A stretch of 33,837 bases of DNA from Lentisphaerota bacterium. GTDB lineage: Bacteria; Verrucomicrobiota; Kiritimatiellia; UBA8416; VGWJ01. Numbering within the stretch: the stretch's first letter is position 1; each line of letters opens with the position of its first letter. Position numbers and translations under genes: made by a program. The notes below the pieces were generated by a model, which was given only the letters and a program-made list of their open reading frames with translations, ran no database searches and had not been told where the DNA came from. This document shows positions 26,069 to 33,456 of the stretch, piece after piece. Location of the stretch: the NCBI GenBank assembly GCA_016873635.1, contig VGWJ01000034.1, positions 1 through 33,837 on the forward strand, given 5' to 3'.

Positions 26069-27859
26069 ATGATCGTCGCAATGAAGAAAGTCACGCTGCT
26101 CTGCCGGCAGGCGGACCGGGACGCCAGCCTGGATGCGCTCCAGACGCTGGGCGTGCTTCACCTGGTCCCGGTATCTCCGCCGCGCAGCGCCGACCTGGAC
26201 CAGGCCGGCGGGCGCCTGCGCCGGACGCGGTCCGTCCTGCAGGCCCTGGAAAGCTATGCGCGGCCGGACCAAGGGGACCGGACAGCGCACGCGGCGGCGC
26301 CCGGGGCGGAGCAAGTGGTCGGCGACGTCCTGGAGCTTCTCGAAAAGCGGCGCGAACGGCGCGAGAACCTGGCGGCGCTGAAGCGGGAATACGCGGCGCA
26401 GGAGCCCTTCGGGCAGTTCGATCCGCGGGAGATCCGCGCGCTGGCCGCGCGCGGCGTCTTCGTCAGGCTGTACCGCGTGACCGGCAGAAAGCCGGTCGTT
26501 CCGCCCGCGGGAACGACGGCGCGGATCATCCGCAGGGATGCGCGCGGGACGTGCGTCGTTGTGGCCGGCAACGCGCCTTTCGAATTCGAGGGCGAGGAAT
26601 TCCCGGCGCCGGAACGCTCGCTGGCCGAGGTCGGCGCCGAAGCCGGCCGCGTCGAGGCGGCCCTGCGGGATATCGAGGCCCGGCTCGGAGAACTGAGCCG
26701 CCATGCCGGGCTCATCAGGGCGCGCCTGGCCGCCCTGACGGACGAAGTCCGCTACCTCGAGGCGTCGGCCGGCATGGGCGCCGGCTCCGGGGTCGCCTAC
26801 CTGCAGGGATTCTGCCCCGCCGACGGCATCGAACGGCTTCGGCGCGCGGCGTCCGAACACGGATGGGGCCTCGTCGTCGACGAGCCGGGCGCGGAGGATG
26901 TTGTGCCGACGCTGATCCGGAACCCGGCCTGGGTGCGCCCGATCCGCAGCCTGTTCCGGATGCTCGACATTCTGCCGGGCTATCGCGAGATCGACATTCG
27001 TCCGGCGTTCATGCTCTTCTTCACGCTCTTCTTTGCCATCCTGGTGGGCGACGCCGGCTACGGGCTGGTCTTCCTGCTGCTGGTCCCGGTGTTGCGCGCG
27101 AAGCTGGGGGCGAAGGCGCGGGAGCCGCTGCGCCTGCTGCTGATCCTGAGCATCGCCACGGTCGCGTGGGGCGCCCTGACGGGCGTCTGGTTCGGCGTGG
27201 AACCTCTGCCGGCCCTCCTGCGGCGGGCGGAGTTTCCCTGGATGAAGGACGAACGCAACATGATCGTGTTCTCGTTCCTGGTCGGCGCCGTCCACCTGAC
27301 GGTCGCGCATGCCTGGCGCGCGTTGCAGACCGTGAACAGCACGCGGGCGCTGGCGCAGGCGGGCTGGATCATGATCACGTGGATGATGTTCTTCGTGGCC
27401 CGGTACCTGATTCTCGGCATGCCCCTGCCCAGTCCCGCGCTGGCGCTGGGCGGCGCGGGGATCGCGCTGCTGATTCTGTTCATGACGCCCCTCAAGCGCC
27501 TGAAGACGGAGTGGCAGGAACACGTGATGCTGCCCTTCAGCGTGATCGGCGATTTTTCGGACGTGGTGTCCTACGTCCGCCTGTTCGCGGTGGGCAGCGC
27601 CGGCCTGGCCGTTGCCGCGGCCGTGAACGATCTGGCCCTGGGGCCGGAGGGGGTGCGATCGGCCGGCGACGCGGTGAAGGCCGCCCTGATCCTGGCCGTC
27701 GGCCACATCGGCAACATCGTTCTGTGTCTGATGAGCGTGCTGGTGCACGGCGTGCGCCTGAACACGCTCGAGTTCTCGGGGCATATCGGCCTCGAGTGGA
27801 CGGGACTGAGATACAGGCCCTTCGCCCGAGGCGAAGCGGGAGGCGTTGAAACGGCATAG
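26069..27859 (+). CDS. atpI: V-type ATPase membrane subunit I (a-subunit), 596 aa
   Basis: Stator membrane subunit that forms the ion half-channels against the K rotor. The N-terminal half (about 1-310) is cytoplasmic with coiled-coil segments (LELLEKRRERRENLAALKREY; AEAGRVEAALRDIEARLGEL). From about residue 310 there are several transmembrane helices, beginning with PAFMLFFTLFFAILVGDAGYGLVFLLL. The conserved region GDFSDVVSYVRLFAVGSAGLAVA contains the helix with the essential Arg expected to face the rotor carboxylate. The tail HGVRLNTLEFSGHIGLEWTGLRYRPF is also characteristic. Length is short, as usual in bacterial operons of this type. Confidence 0.92.
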   Translation: MIVAMKKVTLLCRQADRDASLDALQTLGVLHLVPVSPPRSADLDQAGGRLRRTRSVLQALESYARPDQGDRTAHAAAPGAEQVVGDVLELLEKRRERRENLAALKREYAAQEPFGQFDPREIRALAARGVFVRLYRVTGRKPVVPPAGTTARIIRRDARGTCVVVAGNAPFEFEGEEFPAPERSLAEVGAEAGRVEAALRDIEARLGELSRHAGLIRARLAALTDEVRYLEASAGMGAGSGVAYLQGFCPADGIERLRRAASEHGWGLVVDEPGAEDVVPTLIRNPAWVRPIRSLFRMLDILPGYREIDIRPAFMLFFTLFFAILVGDAGYGLVFLLLVPVLRAKLGAKAREPLRLLLILSIATVAWGALTGVWFGVEPLPALLRRAEFPWMKDERNMIVFSFLVGAVHLTVAHAWRALQTVNSTRALAQAGWIMITWMMFFVARYLILGMPLPSPALALGGAGIALLILFMTPLKRLKTEWQEHVMLPFSVIGDFSDVVSYVRLFAVGSAGLAVAAAVNDLALGPEGVRSAGDAVKAALILAVGHIGNIVLCLMSVLVHGVRLNTLEFSGHIGLEWTGLRYRPFARGEAGGVETA

Positions 27860-27893
27860 GCGGCGTGCATCACAGAAAAGGAGGAGGTGGAGT

Positions 27894-28385
27894 ATGTTCT
27901 TCGAGACTCTGTCGAACCTGGATCCGGAAATGCAGAAGGCGGTTGTCGCCTCGCTGGGCAAGGCCGGCGCGGCCTGCGCGCTGAGCTTTTCCGCCATGGG
28001 GTCGGCCGCGGGCACGGGCGTGGCGGGAATCGCGGCCGTGACGGCCTGGAAGAAGTGCTACGCGCAGAAGCGGATGGCCCCCTTCATGCTGGTGGCCTTC
28101 GTCGGCGCGCCCCTGACGCAGACCATCTACGGCATGATCGTGATGAACGGCATCCTGAAGGCCGTCGCCGAAGGCACGGTCATGTACCACAATCCGCTGC
28201 TGGGCGGACTCGTGGCCGGGGTGGCCATCGGGCTGTCGGCGCTCATGCAGGGCCGCGTGGGGGCGGGCGCCTCGGATGCCCTGGGCGAGACGGGCAAGGG
28301 GTTCGTGAACTACCTCATGGCGCTGGGCGTGATCGAAACCGTGGCGCTGTTCGTGATGGTCTTCATCACGCGCGCCGTGACCTGA
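27894..28385 (+). CDS. atpK: V-type ATPase rotor subunit K1, 163 aa
   Basis: Four-helix (two hairpins) rotor-ring subunit of about 16 kDa. Residues corresponding to the Na+ ligands of Enterococcus hirae NtpK can be placed: Thr75-Gln76 in PLTQTIYG (T64, Q65), Gln119 in LMQGRVGA (Q110) and Glu148 in GVIETVAL (E139). All are kept, so Na+ binding is plausible. A very strong GGAGGAGGTGGAG ribosome site precedes the ATG, fitting the high copy number of rotor subunits. A paralogue follows 34 bases later. The K naming follows V-ATPase usage; coupling-ion identity is inference. Confidence 0.92.
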   Translation: MFFETLSNLDPEMQKAVVASLGKAGAACALSFSAMGSAAGTGVAGIAAVTAWKKCYAQKRMAPFMLVAFVGAPLTQTIYGMIVMNGILKAVAEGTVMYHNPLLGGLVAGVAIGLSALMQGRVGAGASDALGETGKGFVNYLMALGVIETVALFVMVFITRAVT

Positions 28386-28419
28386 TGCCCGGCGGCGGAG
28401 GATCCTCTCCCGCGAGATC

Positions 28420-28884
28420 ATGGATGCCGGGATGTCAGGCCAGGTGGCGATGTCGCTGGGCAAGCTGGCGGCGGCGTTCTCCCTCTGCCTCGCCGCCATG
28501 GGGTCTTCGCTCGGCACGGGCATTGCCGGCCTGGCCGCGGCGGGCGCGTGGAAGCGCTGCTACGTCCAGGACAAGCTGGCGCCCTTCATGCTCGTGGCTT
28601 TCGTCGGCCTGCCCCTGACGCAGACGATCTACGGCATGATCGTCATGAACGCGGTGCTGAGGGCCGCGCAGTCCGGACGCATGGACCCCTGCGTGGCGCT
28701 GGGCGGCCTGGCCGGGGGCGCCGCCATGGGGCTGACCTCGTGGCTGAAAGGGCGCGCCGGAGCGGCCGCGTCCGACGCTCTGGCCGAGACCGGATCGGGT
28801 TTCATCAACTACCTGATGGTGCTCGGCGTGATTGAGACCGTGTCCCTCTTCGTCATGGTCTTCATCACCCGGGCGCTGACGTAG
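28420..28884 (+). CDS. V-type ATPase rotor subunit K2, paralogue with Gln-to-Lys change, 154 aa
   Basis: Tandem paralogue of K1, roughly 60% identical by eye, sharing APFMLVAFVG, LTQTIYGMIVMN and GVIET. It keeps Thr67, Gln68 and the ion-binding Glu139, but the position of the Na+-ligand Gln in helix 3 is Lys110 (WLKGRAGA; AAA codon at 28747-28749). The frame is intact with normal codon use, so it is not an obvious pseudogene. Either ATG at 28420 or 28432 could start it; neither has a good ribosome site, in contrast to K1, suggesting lower expression. It may form a mixed ring with K1. Confidence 0.88.
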   Translation: MDAGMSGQVAMSLGKLAAAFSLCLAAMGSSLGTGIAGLAAAGAWKRCYVQDKLAPFMLVAFVGLPLTQTIYGMIVMNAVLRAAQSGRMDPCVALGGLAGGAAMGLTSWLKGRAGAAASDALAETGSGFINYLMVLGVIETVSLFVMVFITRALT

Positions 28885-29004
28885 AAACCGCCTGTTTTCG
28901 CTTTCCTTCCGACGGACGACTGAGGTAAAGTCGCGCGTTTTTCCGACGGATGCGCCGCTTGCCGGCGGCCAACGCGCGGGGCTGCCCGCGGAGTGCGTTT
29001 TTCG

Positions 29005-29586
29005 ATGACTGCTTATATTCTGATCATCGTCAGCGCCGTGCTGGTGAATAACTTCGTGCTGACGCGCTACCTGGGCATCTGCCCGTTCCTGGGCGTCTCG
29101 CGCAACCTGCCCACGGCCGTCGGCATGGGCGCGGCCGTCATTTTCGTGATCACCTGCGCCTCGGCCGTCACCTGGGGCGTGCAGGTGGCCCTCTTGAACC
29201 CGTTGCGCCTCGAATACCTGCAAACCATCGCGTTTATCCTCGTGATCGCCACCTTCGTGCAGTTCGTGGAGTTCGTGATCAAGAAGACCTCGCCGGGACT
29301 GCACAGAGGCATGGGCATCTACCTGCCGCTGATCACCACCAACTGCTGCGTGCTGGCCGTCGCCGTGCTGAATATCCAGTTGCAATACAACCTGCTGCAG
29401 AGCGTGGCCTTCGGCTTCGGCGCGTCCGCGGGCTTCGCCCTCGCGCTGGTCATTTTCGCCGGGCTGCGGGAGAAGATCGACCGCGCCTGCCCGCCCGAGT
29501 CGTTCCGCGGGACCGCCCTGGCGCTGCTGACGGCCGGTCTGCTGGGCCTGGCGTTCATGGGGTTCGCGGGGTTGGTGAAGATCTGA
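29005..29586 (+). CDS. rnfA: RnfA, membrane subunit of the Rnf complex, 193 aa
   Basis: One of two inverted-topology membrane subunits (with RnfE) of the ferredoxin:NAD+ oxidoreductase that pumps Na+ or H+. There are six hydrophobic helices. The family motifs NNFVLTRYLGICPFLGVS (N-terminal) and LPLITTNCCVLAVAVL include the conserved half-helix Cys residues thought to bind an Fe-S cluster at the membrane centre. The ATG at 29005 has GGAG 11 bases upstream; an in-frame GTG at 28993 is less likely. It opens the rnfABCDGE set, the proteobacterial gene order, 120 bases after K2. Confidence 0.93.
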   Translation: MTAYILIIVSAVLVNNFVLTRYLGICPFLGVSRNLPTAVGMGAAVIFVITCASAVTWGVQVALLNPLRLEYLQTIAFILVIATFVQFVEFVIKKTSPGLHRGMGIYLPLITTNCCVLAVAVLNIQLQYNLLQSVAFGFGASAGFALALVIFAGLREKIDRACPPESFRGTALALLTAGLLGLAFMGFAGLVKI

Positions 29587-29604
29587 CGCGCGGAGACGGC
29601 TACC

Positions 29605-30396
29605 ATGGGCATCACGATCGCGGTTCTGACGCTGGGCGGCGCCGGCCTGGTCTGCGCGCTGATCCTCGTCGTGGCCGACCGGTTTTTTGCCGTTCACGAG
29701 GATCCGCGCATCGAGACGCTGACGGCCCTGCTGCCCGGCGTGAACTGCGGCGCCTGCGGGTTCGGCGGCTGCGTCGAGTATGCCCGGGCGCTGTTGGCCG
29801 TCGTGGGCGCGACGCCGGCCAATCTCTGCCCGGCGGGCGGGGCGGAGACCGCGCACGCCGTCGCCGCCATGCTCGGCATTGAGGCCGGCGCGACGGACAA
29901 GAAAGTCGCGCTGGTCCTGTGCGGCGGCGACAGCGCCAGGGCGCCGCGCCGGTTCCTCTACAACGGCGTCGCGGATTGCGCCGCGGCCCACGCCGTGGGC
30001 GGCGGCGACAAACTCTGCCGCCATGGCTGCCTGGGCTACGGCAGTTGCGCGCGGGTCTGCCCCGCGGGGGCCGTCGAGATCACCGCCGGGCAGCTCGCCC
30101 TGGTGCACGCGGACCTCTGCATCGGCTGCGGCGCCTGCGTGAAGACCTGCCCGCGCAAGCTCATCAGGATGATCCCGGCCGGCCGCACGATCCACGTCCT
30201 GTGCAACTCCCCGGAAAAGGGGCCCGCGGTCAAGAAGGCCTGCCAGGTGGGCTGCATCGGCTGCACGCTTTGCGCGAAGCTCGCCCCCGAAGCCATCCAG
30301 ATGAACGGCTTTCTGGCCGCGGTGGACTACGCCAGGGAACTGGACAACCAGGAGGTCGTGGACAAGTGTCCTACGCATTGCATCGTGAGGCGGTAG
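29605..30396 (+). CDS. rnfB: RnfB, Fe-S subunit of the Rnf complex, 263 aa
   Basis: Ferredoxin-facing Fe-S subunit anchored by an N-terminal helix (about 3-25). The NCGACGFGGC...LCP cluster (48-75) is complete. A full two-cluster ferredoxin follows: CRHGCLGYGSCARVCP and CIGCGACVKTCP (138-182). The C-terminal third ferredoxin is half-lost: CIGCTLCAKLAP keeps Cys217, Cys220 and Cys223 but has Ala227 where the fourth Cys belongs, and the last motif has Glu245, Asn248 and Val251 at the first three Cys positions but keeps Cys255. Ligands for just one of the two clusters remain. GGAG precedes the ATG. Repeat copy 5 follows its TAG. Confidence 0.92.
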   Translation: MGITIAVLTLGGAGLVCALILVVADRFFAVHEDPRIETLTALLPGVNCGACGFGGCVEYARALLAVVGATPANLCPAGGAETAHAVAAMLGIEAGATDKKVALVLCGGDSARAPRRFLYNGVADCAAAHAVGGGDKLCRHGCLGYGSCARVCPAGAVEITAGQLALVHADLCIGCGACVKTCPRKLIRMIPAGRTIHVLCNSPEKGPAVKKACQVGCIGCTLCAKLAPEAIQMNGFLAAVDYARELDNQEVVDKCPTHCIVRR

Positions 30397-30421
30397 CGCC
30401 GGCGGAAGCGGCTGCGGCCGC

Positions 30422-30440
30422 GGTTGCGCGGCTCGAATCG
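30422..30440. repeat. Palindromic repeat family A, copy 5 (single arm)
   Basis: A lone perfect arm, GGTTGCGCGGCTCGAATCG, lies 25 bases after the rnfB TAG and 37 bases before the rnfC ATG. CGGTTGCGGCCGC-type sequence follows, but no recognisable second arm. It lies inside the otherwise tightly packed rnf operon. Confidence 0.8.
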
Positions 30441-30477
30441 GCTGCGGTTGCGGCCGCCGCCGATCAACGAGACACGA

Positions 30478-31848
30478 ATGAGCGCTTCTAAACCCAAGCT
30501 ATCGCCCAACGTCGGCGTGCATCCCGCCTATCACAAGGAGGCCACGTCGGCCAAGCCGATCGAGGTCATGCCGCTGCCGCCCCTGCTGCGCGTCTCCATG
30601 TCGCAGCACCTCGGCAAGCCCGCGCTGCCCGTGGTCAAGAAGGGCGACACCGTCCTGCGCGGGCAGGTCATCGGGGAAGCGGCGGGTTTCGTCTCCGCGG
30701 CCGTGCACGCGCCCACCTCGGGCGCCGTCAAGGACGTGGCCGAAGCGCCCACGGCCGGCGGCATCATGGCCCTGGCCGTGGACATTGCGCCCGACGGCCG
30801 GGACGCCTGGGCGCCCGCCGTCGAGGAGAACCGGCGGAAACGCGCGGATCTCCTTGCGCGCCTGCGCGACGACCCCGCCGCGGCGCGCAAGGAGGTCGTC
30901 GCGGCCGTGGCCGACGCCGGCATCGCCGGCATGGGCGGCGCCGGGTTTCCGACGCACGTCAAGCTTTCGCCTCCGCCGGACAAGCCCATCGAGACGCTCA
31001 TCATCAACGGCGCGGAGTGCGAGCCTTACCTGACCGCCGACGATCGCCTGATGGTCGAGCGCGCGGCGGAGATCTGGCAGGGCGCGCTGATCATCCAGGC
31101 CGCGCTGGGCGCGAAGCGCGTGCGGGTCGCCGTCGAGAACAACAAGCCCCGCGCCGCCGCGGCCATGGGCGCCGCCGTCGCGGACAGCGCGGGCGACTGC
31201 GCCGTGGTCATGCTGGAAACCATGTATCCCCAGGGCGCGGAGAAGCAGCAGATCCTGGCGATTCTTGGCCGCGAGGTTCCCTCCGGCGGCCTGCCCATGG
31301 ACGTGGGCGTCGTGGTGGAGAACGTGGGCACGGCGCTGGCCGTGCGGGACGCCGTCGTGAACGGGCGGCCGCTGACCGAACGGGTCACCACGGTCACCGG
31401 CCCCTGCGTGGCGGAGCCGAAGAACGTGCTGGCCCGCCTGGGCACGCTGTACTCCGACCTGGTGGCCTTCTGCGGCGGGTTCGCCCGGCCGCCCTGCAAG
31501 ATCGTCTCCGGCGGCCCCATGATGGGCCTGGCGCAAAGCGGGCTGGATGTCTCAACGGCCAAGACCACCTCCGGACTGGTGGCGCTGCCGCGCGAACTGG
31601 TCGGCGCGTTCGTCTCCATGCCGTGCATATCGTGCGGCCGCTGCGTCGAAGCCTGCCCGTCGGGGCTGATGCCCTGCGAGCTGAGCCAGATGCTGGAGGC
31701 GGAGGACTATGAAGCCGCGGCCGGCTGCAACGTCGCGGACTGCATCGAATGCGGGTGCTGCGCTTACGTGTGCCCGGCGCGGCGGCCCCTGGTGCAGCAC
31801 ATGCGGCGCGGGAAGGCGTGGGTGGCGGCACAACGGAGGAAGCCATGA
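30478..31848 (+). CDS. rnfC: RnfC, NADH-binding peripheral subunit, 456 aa
   Basis: NAD(H)/FMN-binding subunit related to the NuoF family. The N-terminal region (MPLPPLLRVSMSQHLGKPALPVVKKGDTVLRGQVI) is the biotinyl-lipoyl-like RnfC start. The flavin/NADH domain contains GMGGAGFPTHVKL and the family hallmark INGAECEPYLTADDRLM. Two complete [4Fe-4S] motifs close the protein: CISCGRCVEACPSGLMP and CIECGCCAYVCPARRP. ATG at 30478 is chosen because it gives the family N-terminus; the frame upstream is repeat copy 5. No good ribosome site is visible, which the repeat may have displaced. The stop overlaps the rnfD start. Confidence 0.93.
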   Translation: MSASKPKLSPNVGVHPAYHKEATSAKPIEVMPLPPLLRVSMSQHLGKPALPVVKKGDTVLRGQVIGEAAGFVSAAVHAPTSGAVKDVAEAPTAGGIMALAVDIAPDGRDAWAPAVEENRRKRADLLARLRDDPAAARKEVVAAVADAGIAGMGGAGFPTHVKLSPPPDKPIETLIINGAECEPYLTADDRLMVERAAEIWQGALIIQAALGAKRVRVAVENNKPRAAAAMGAAVADSAGDCAVVMLETMYPQGAEKQQILAILGREVPSGGLPMDVGVVVENVGTALAVRDAVVNGRPLTERVTTVTGPCVAEPKNVLARLGTLYSDLVAFCGGFARPPCKIVSGGPMMGLAQSGLDVSTAKTTSGLVALPRELVGAFVSMPCISCGRCVEACPSGLMPCELSQMLEAEDYEAAAGCNVADCIECGCCAYVCPARRPLVQHMRRGKAWVAAQRRKP

Positions 31849-32873
31849 GCGCCGAGCCGGCCGCCGTGTCTCTTATCGTCAGCTCCTCCCCCCACGCGCA
31901 TTCGGGCGCGTCGGTGCGGCGCATCATGCTGGACGTGATCATCGCGCTCGTGCCCGCGCTGGCGGTCGGGCTGTACTTGTTCGGCTGGAACGCGCTCCGG
32001 CTGGTGGTGGTTTGCGTCAGCGCCTGCGTGCTGATCGAGGCGTTGTGCCGCAAGGCCATGGGGCGCGATCCGGGCGTGGGCGATCTGAGCGCGGTGGTCA
32101 CGGGAGTCCTGCTGGCTTTCAACCTGCCGCCGGCGCTGCCGGGCTGGATGGCGGTCATCGGCTGCGTTTTTGCGATCGCCGTCGCCAAGCAGATCTTCGG
32201 CGGCCTCGGGTACAACCCCTTCAATCCCGCCCTGGTGGGACGCGCCATGCTGCTGGTCTCGTTTCCGGTTCACATGACGACCTGGGCCGTGCCCGCGCGT
32301 CTGGCGTCCGTTCTCGAGCCGGCCCGGACCGCCGTGGACGCCGTGACCATGGCAACGCCGCTGGGCTGGGCCAAGACGAGTCTCAGCGCCGGCAATGCCC
32401 TGCCGCTGGCGCTTGACTCCGTCGCGACCGCGTGGGAGTTCTTCGCGGGGTTCAAGCCGGGCTGCATCGGCGAAACCTCCGGCCTGGCCCTCCTCATCGG
32501 CGCCGCCTACCTGCTGTACCGCCGCTGCATCGGCTGGCAGACGCCGGTCTTCTTCGTCGGCGCCGTCGCCGTCTTCGCCGCGATCCTGTGGCGCGTCGAT
32601 CCCGCGCGCAACCTGCACCCGGTGTTCCACGTTCTGACCGGCGGCGTCATGATCGGCGCGTTTTTCATGGCCACGGACATGGTCACCTCGCCCGTGACGA
32701 GGGCGGGTATGGCCGTTTTCGGCGCCGGTTGCGGGGTGATCACCATGCTGATACGCGCGTGGGGCGGGTACCCCGAGGGCGTCAGCTTCGCGATCCTGCT
32801 CATGAACGCTGTTACACCGCTGATCAACAAGGCGACGCGGCCGCGCGTTTTCGGCCACGGGAGGCGCAAGTAA
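31845..32873 (+). CDS. rnfD: RnfD, flavin-bearing membrane subunit, 342 aa
   Basis: Polytopic membrane subunit (about nine helices) that carries a covalently attached FMN. The attachment signature is DAVTMATPLGW, with Thr171 as the predicted phosphoester site. GGLGYNPFNPALVGRAML and the C-terminal GGVMIGAFFMATDMVTSPVT and GYPEGVSFAILLMNAVTPLI are family hallmarks. The ATG at 31845 overlaps the rnfC stop and has GGAGGA upstream. The separate flavin transferase (ApbE) needed for the covalent FMN is not in the window. Confidence 0.93.
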   Translation: MSAEPAAVSLIVSSSPHAHSGASVRRIMLDVIIALVPALAVGLYLFGWNALRLVVVCVSACVLIEALCRKAMGRDPGVGDLSAVVTGVLLAFNLPPALPGWMAVIGCVFAIAVAKQIFGGLGYNPFNPALVGRAMLLVSFPVHMTTWAVPARLASVLEPARTAVDAVTMATPLGWAKTSLSAGNALPLALDSVATAWEFFAGFKPGCIGETSGLALLIGAAYLLYRRCIGWQTPVFFVGAVAVFAAILWRVDPARNLHPVFHVLTGGVMIGAFFMATDMVTSPVTRAGMAVFGAGCGVITMLIRAWGGYPEGVSFAILLMNAVTPLINKATRPRVFGHGRRK

Positions 32874-32877
32874 GCCC

Positions 32878-33456
32878 ATGTCGAACGGAATCCGGATGCT
32901 GCTCGTTCTCACCGCCTTCAGCGTGGCGTCGGGGCTGGTGCTCGCCTGGACCAACGCGGTGACGCGCGCGCCCATCGAGAACGCCCGCCGCGCGGAATTT
33001 CTGGCCGCCCTGCGCAGCGTGCTGCCCGCGTGCGACAACGACGTGGCCGCGGACTGCGTCGCCGTCGTGGAGGGCGGCCGGACCTGGACGAACCACGTGG
33101 CGCGCAAGGGCGGCGTCTATGCCGGCGCCGCCTTCCGCGCGTCGGCCGACGGCTACGGCGGCCCGATCGAGTTGATGGTCGGGTTGCGCGCGGACGGCAC
33201 GGTCAACGGCCTGGCGGTCGTGGCGGCCGACCGCGAGACGCCGGGCCTGGGGTCCCGCATCAAGGAGGCCGCGTTCCTCGACCGGTTCAAGGGGCGCAGC
33301 GCGCGGGATGCGCGCTGGTGCGCCGTGCGCAAGGACGGGGGCGAGATTGACGCCATCACGGGGGCGACGATCTCGTCGCGGGCCGTGGCCCAGGCCGTCA
33401 GGGCCGGGTTGGAAGCGTACGCAGGACACGCCGGGGAGATCGAACGCGCGCCATGA
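32878..33456 (+). CDS. rnfG: RnfG, covalent-FMN periplasmic-side subunit, 192 aa
   Basis: Single-helix anchored subunit with an FMN-binding domain. The N-terminal helix (about 6-25) is followed by the soluble domain. ETPGLGSRIKE is conserved, and the attachment motif is TGATISSRAV with Thr164 as the expected FMN ester site (the family pattern is [ST]GAT). The protein starts four bases after rnfD and its stop overlaps the rnfE ATG, so the order D-G-E is intact. Length is slightly short but normal for the clade. Confidence 0.92.
   Translation: MSNGIRMLLVLTAFSVASGLVLAWTNAVTRAPIENARRAEFLAALRSVLPACDNDVAADCVAVVEGGRTWTNHVARKGGVYAGAAFRASADGYGGPIELMVGLRADGTVNGLAVVAADRETPGLGSRIKEAAFLDRFKGRSARDARWCAVRKDGGEIDAITGATISSRAVAQAVRAGLEAYAGHAGEIERAP

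Noticed and set aside
26069..26400. Possible missing V-ATPase C or F gene between D and I
   Set aside because: The sequence there is the N-terminal coiled-coil part of subunit I, with only 22 bases between D and I.
28970..29003. Hairpin CGCGGG/CCCGCG followed by TTTTT upstream of rnfA as a terminator
   Set aside because: The T-run is seven or more bases from the stem and abuts the rnfA start, so it is unlikely to terminate; attenuation cannot be judged by eye.
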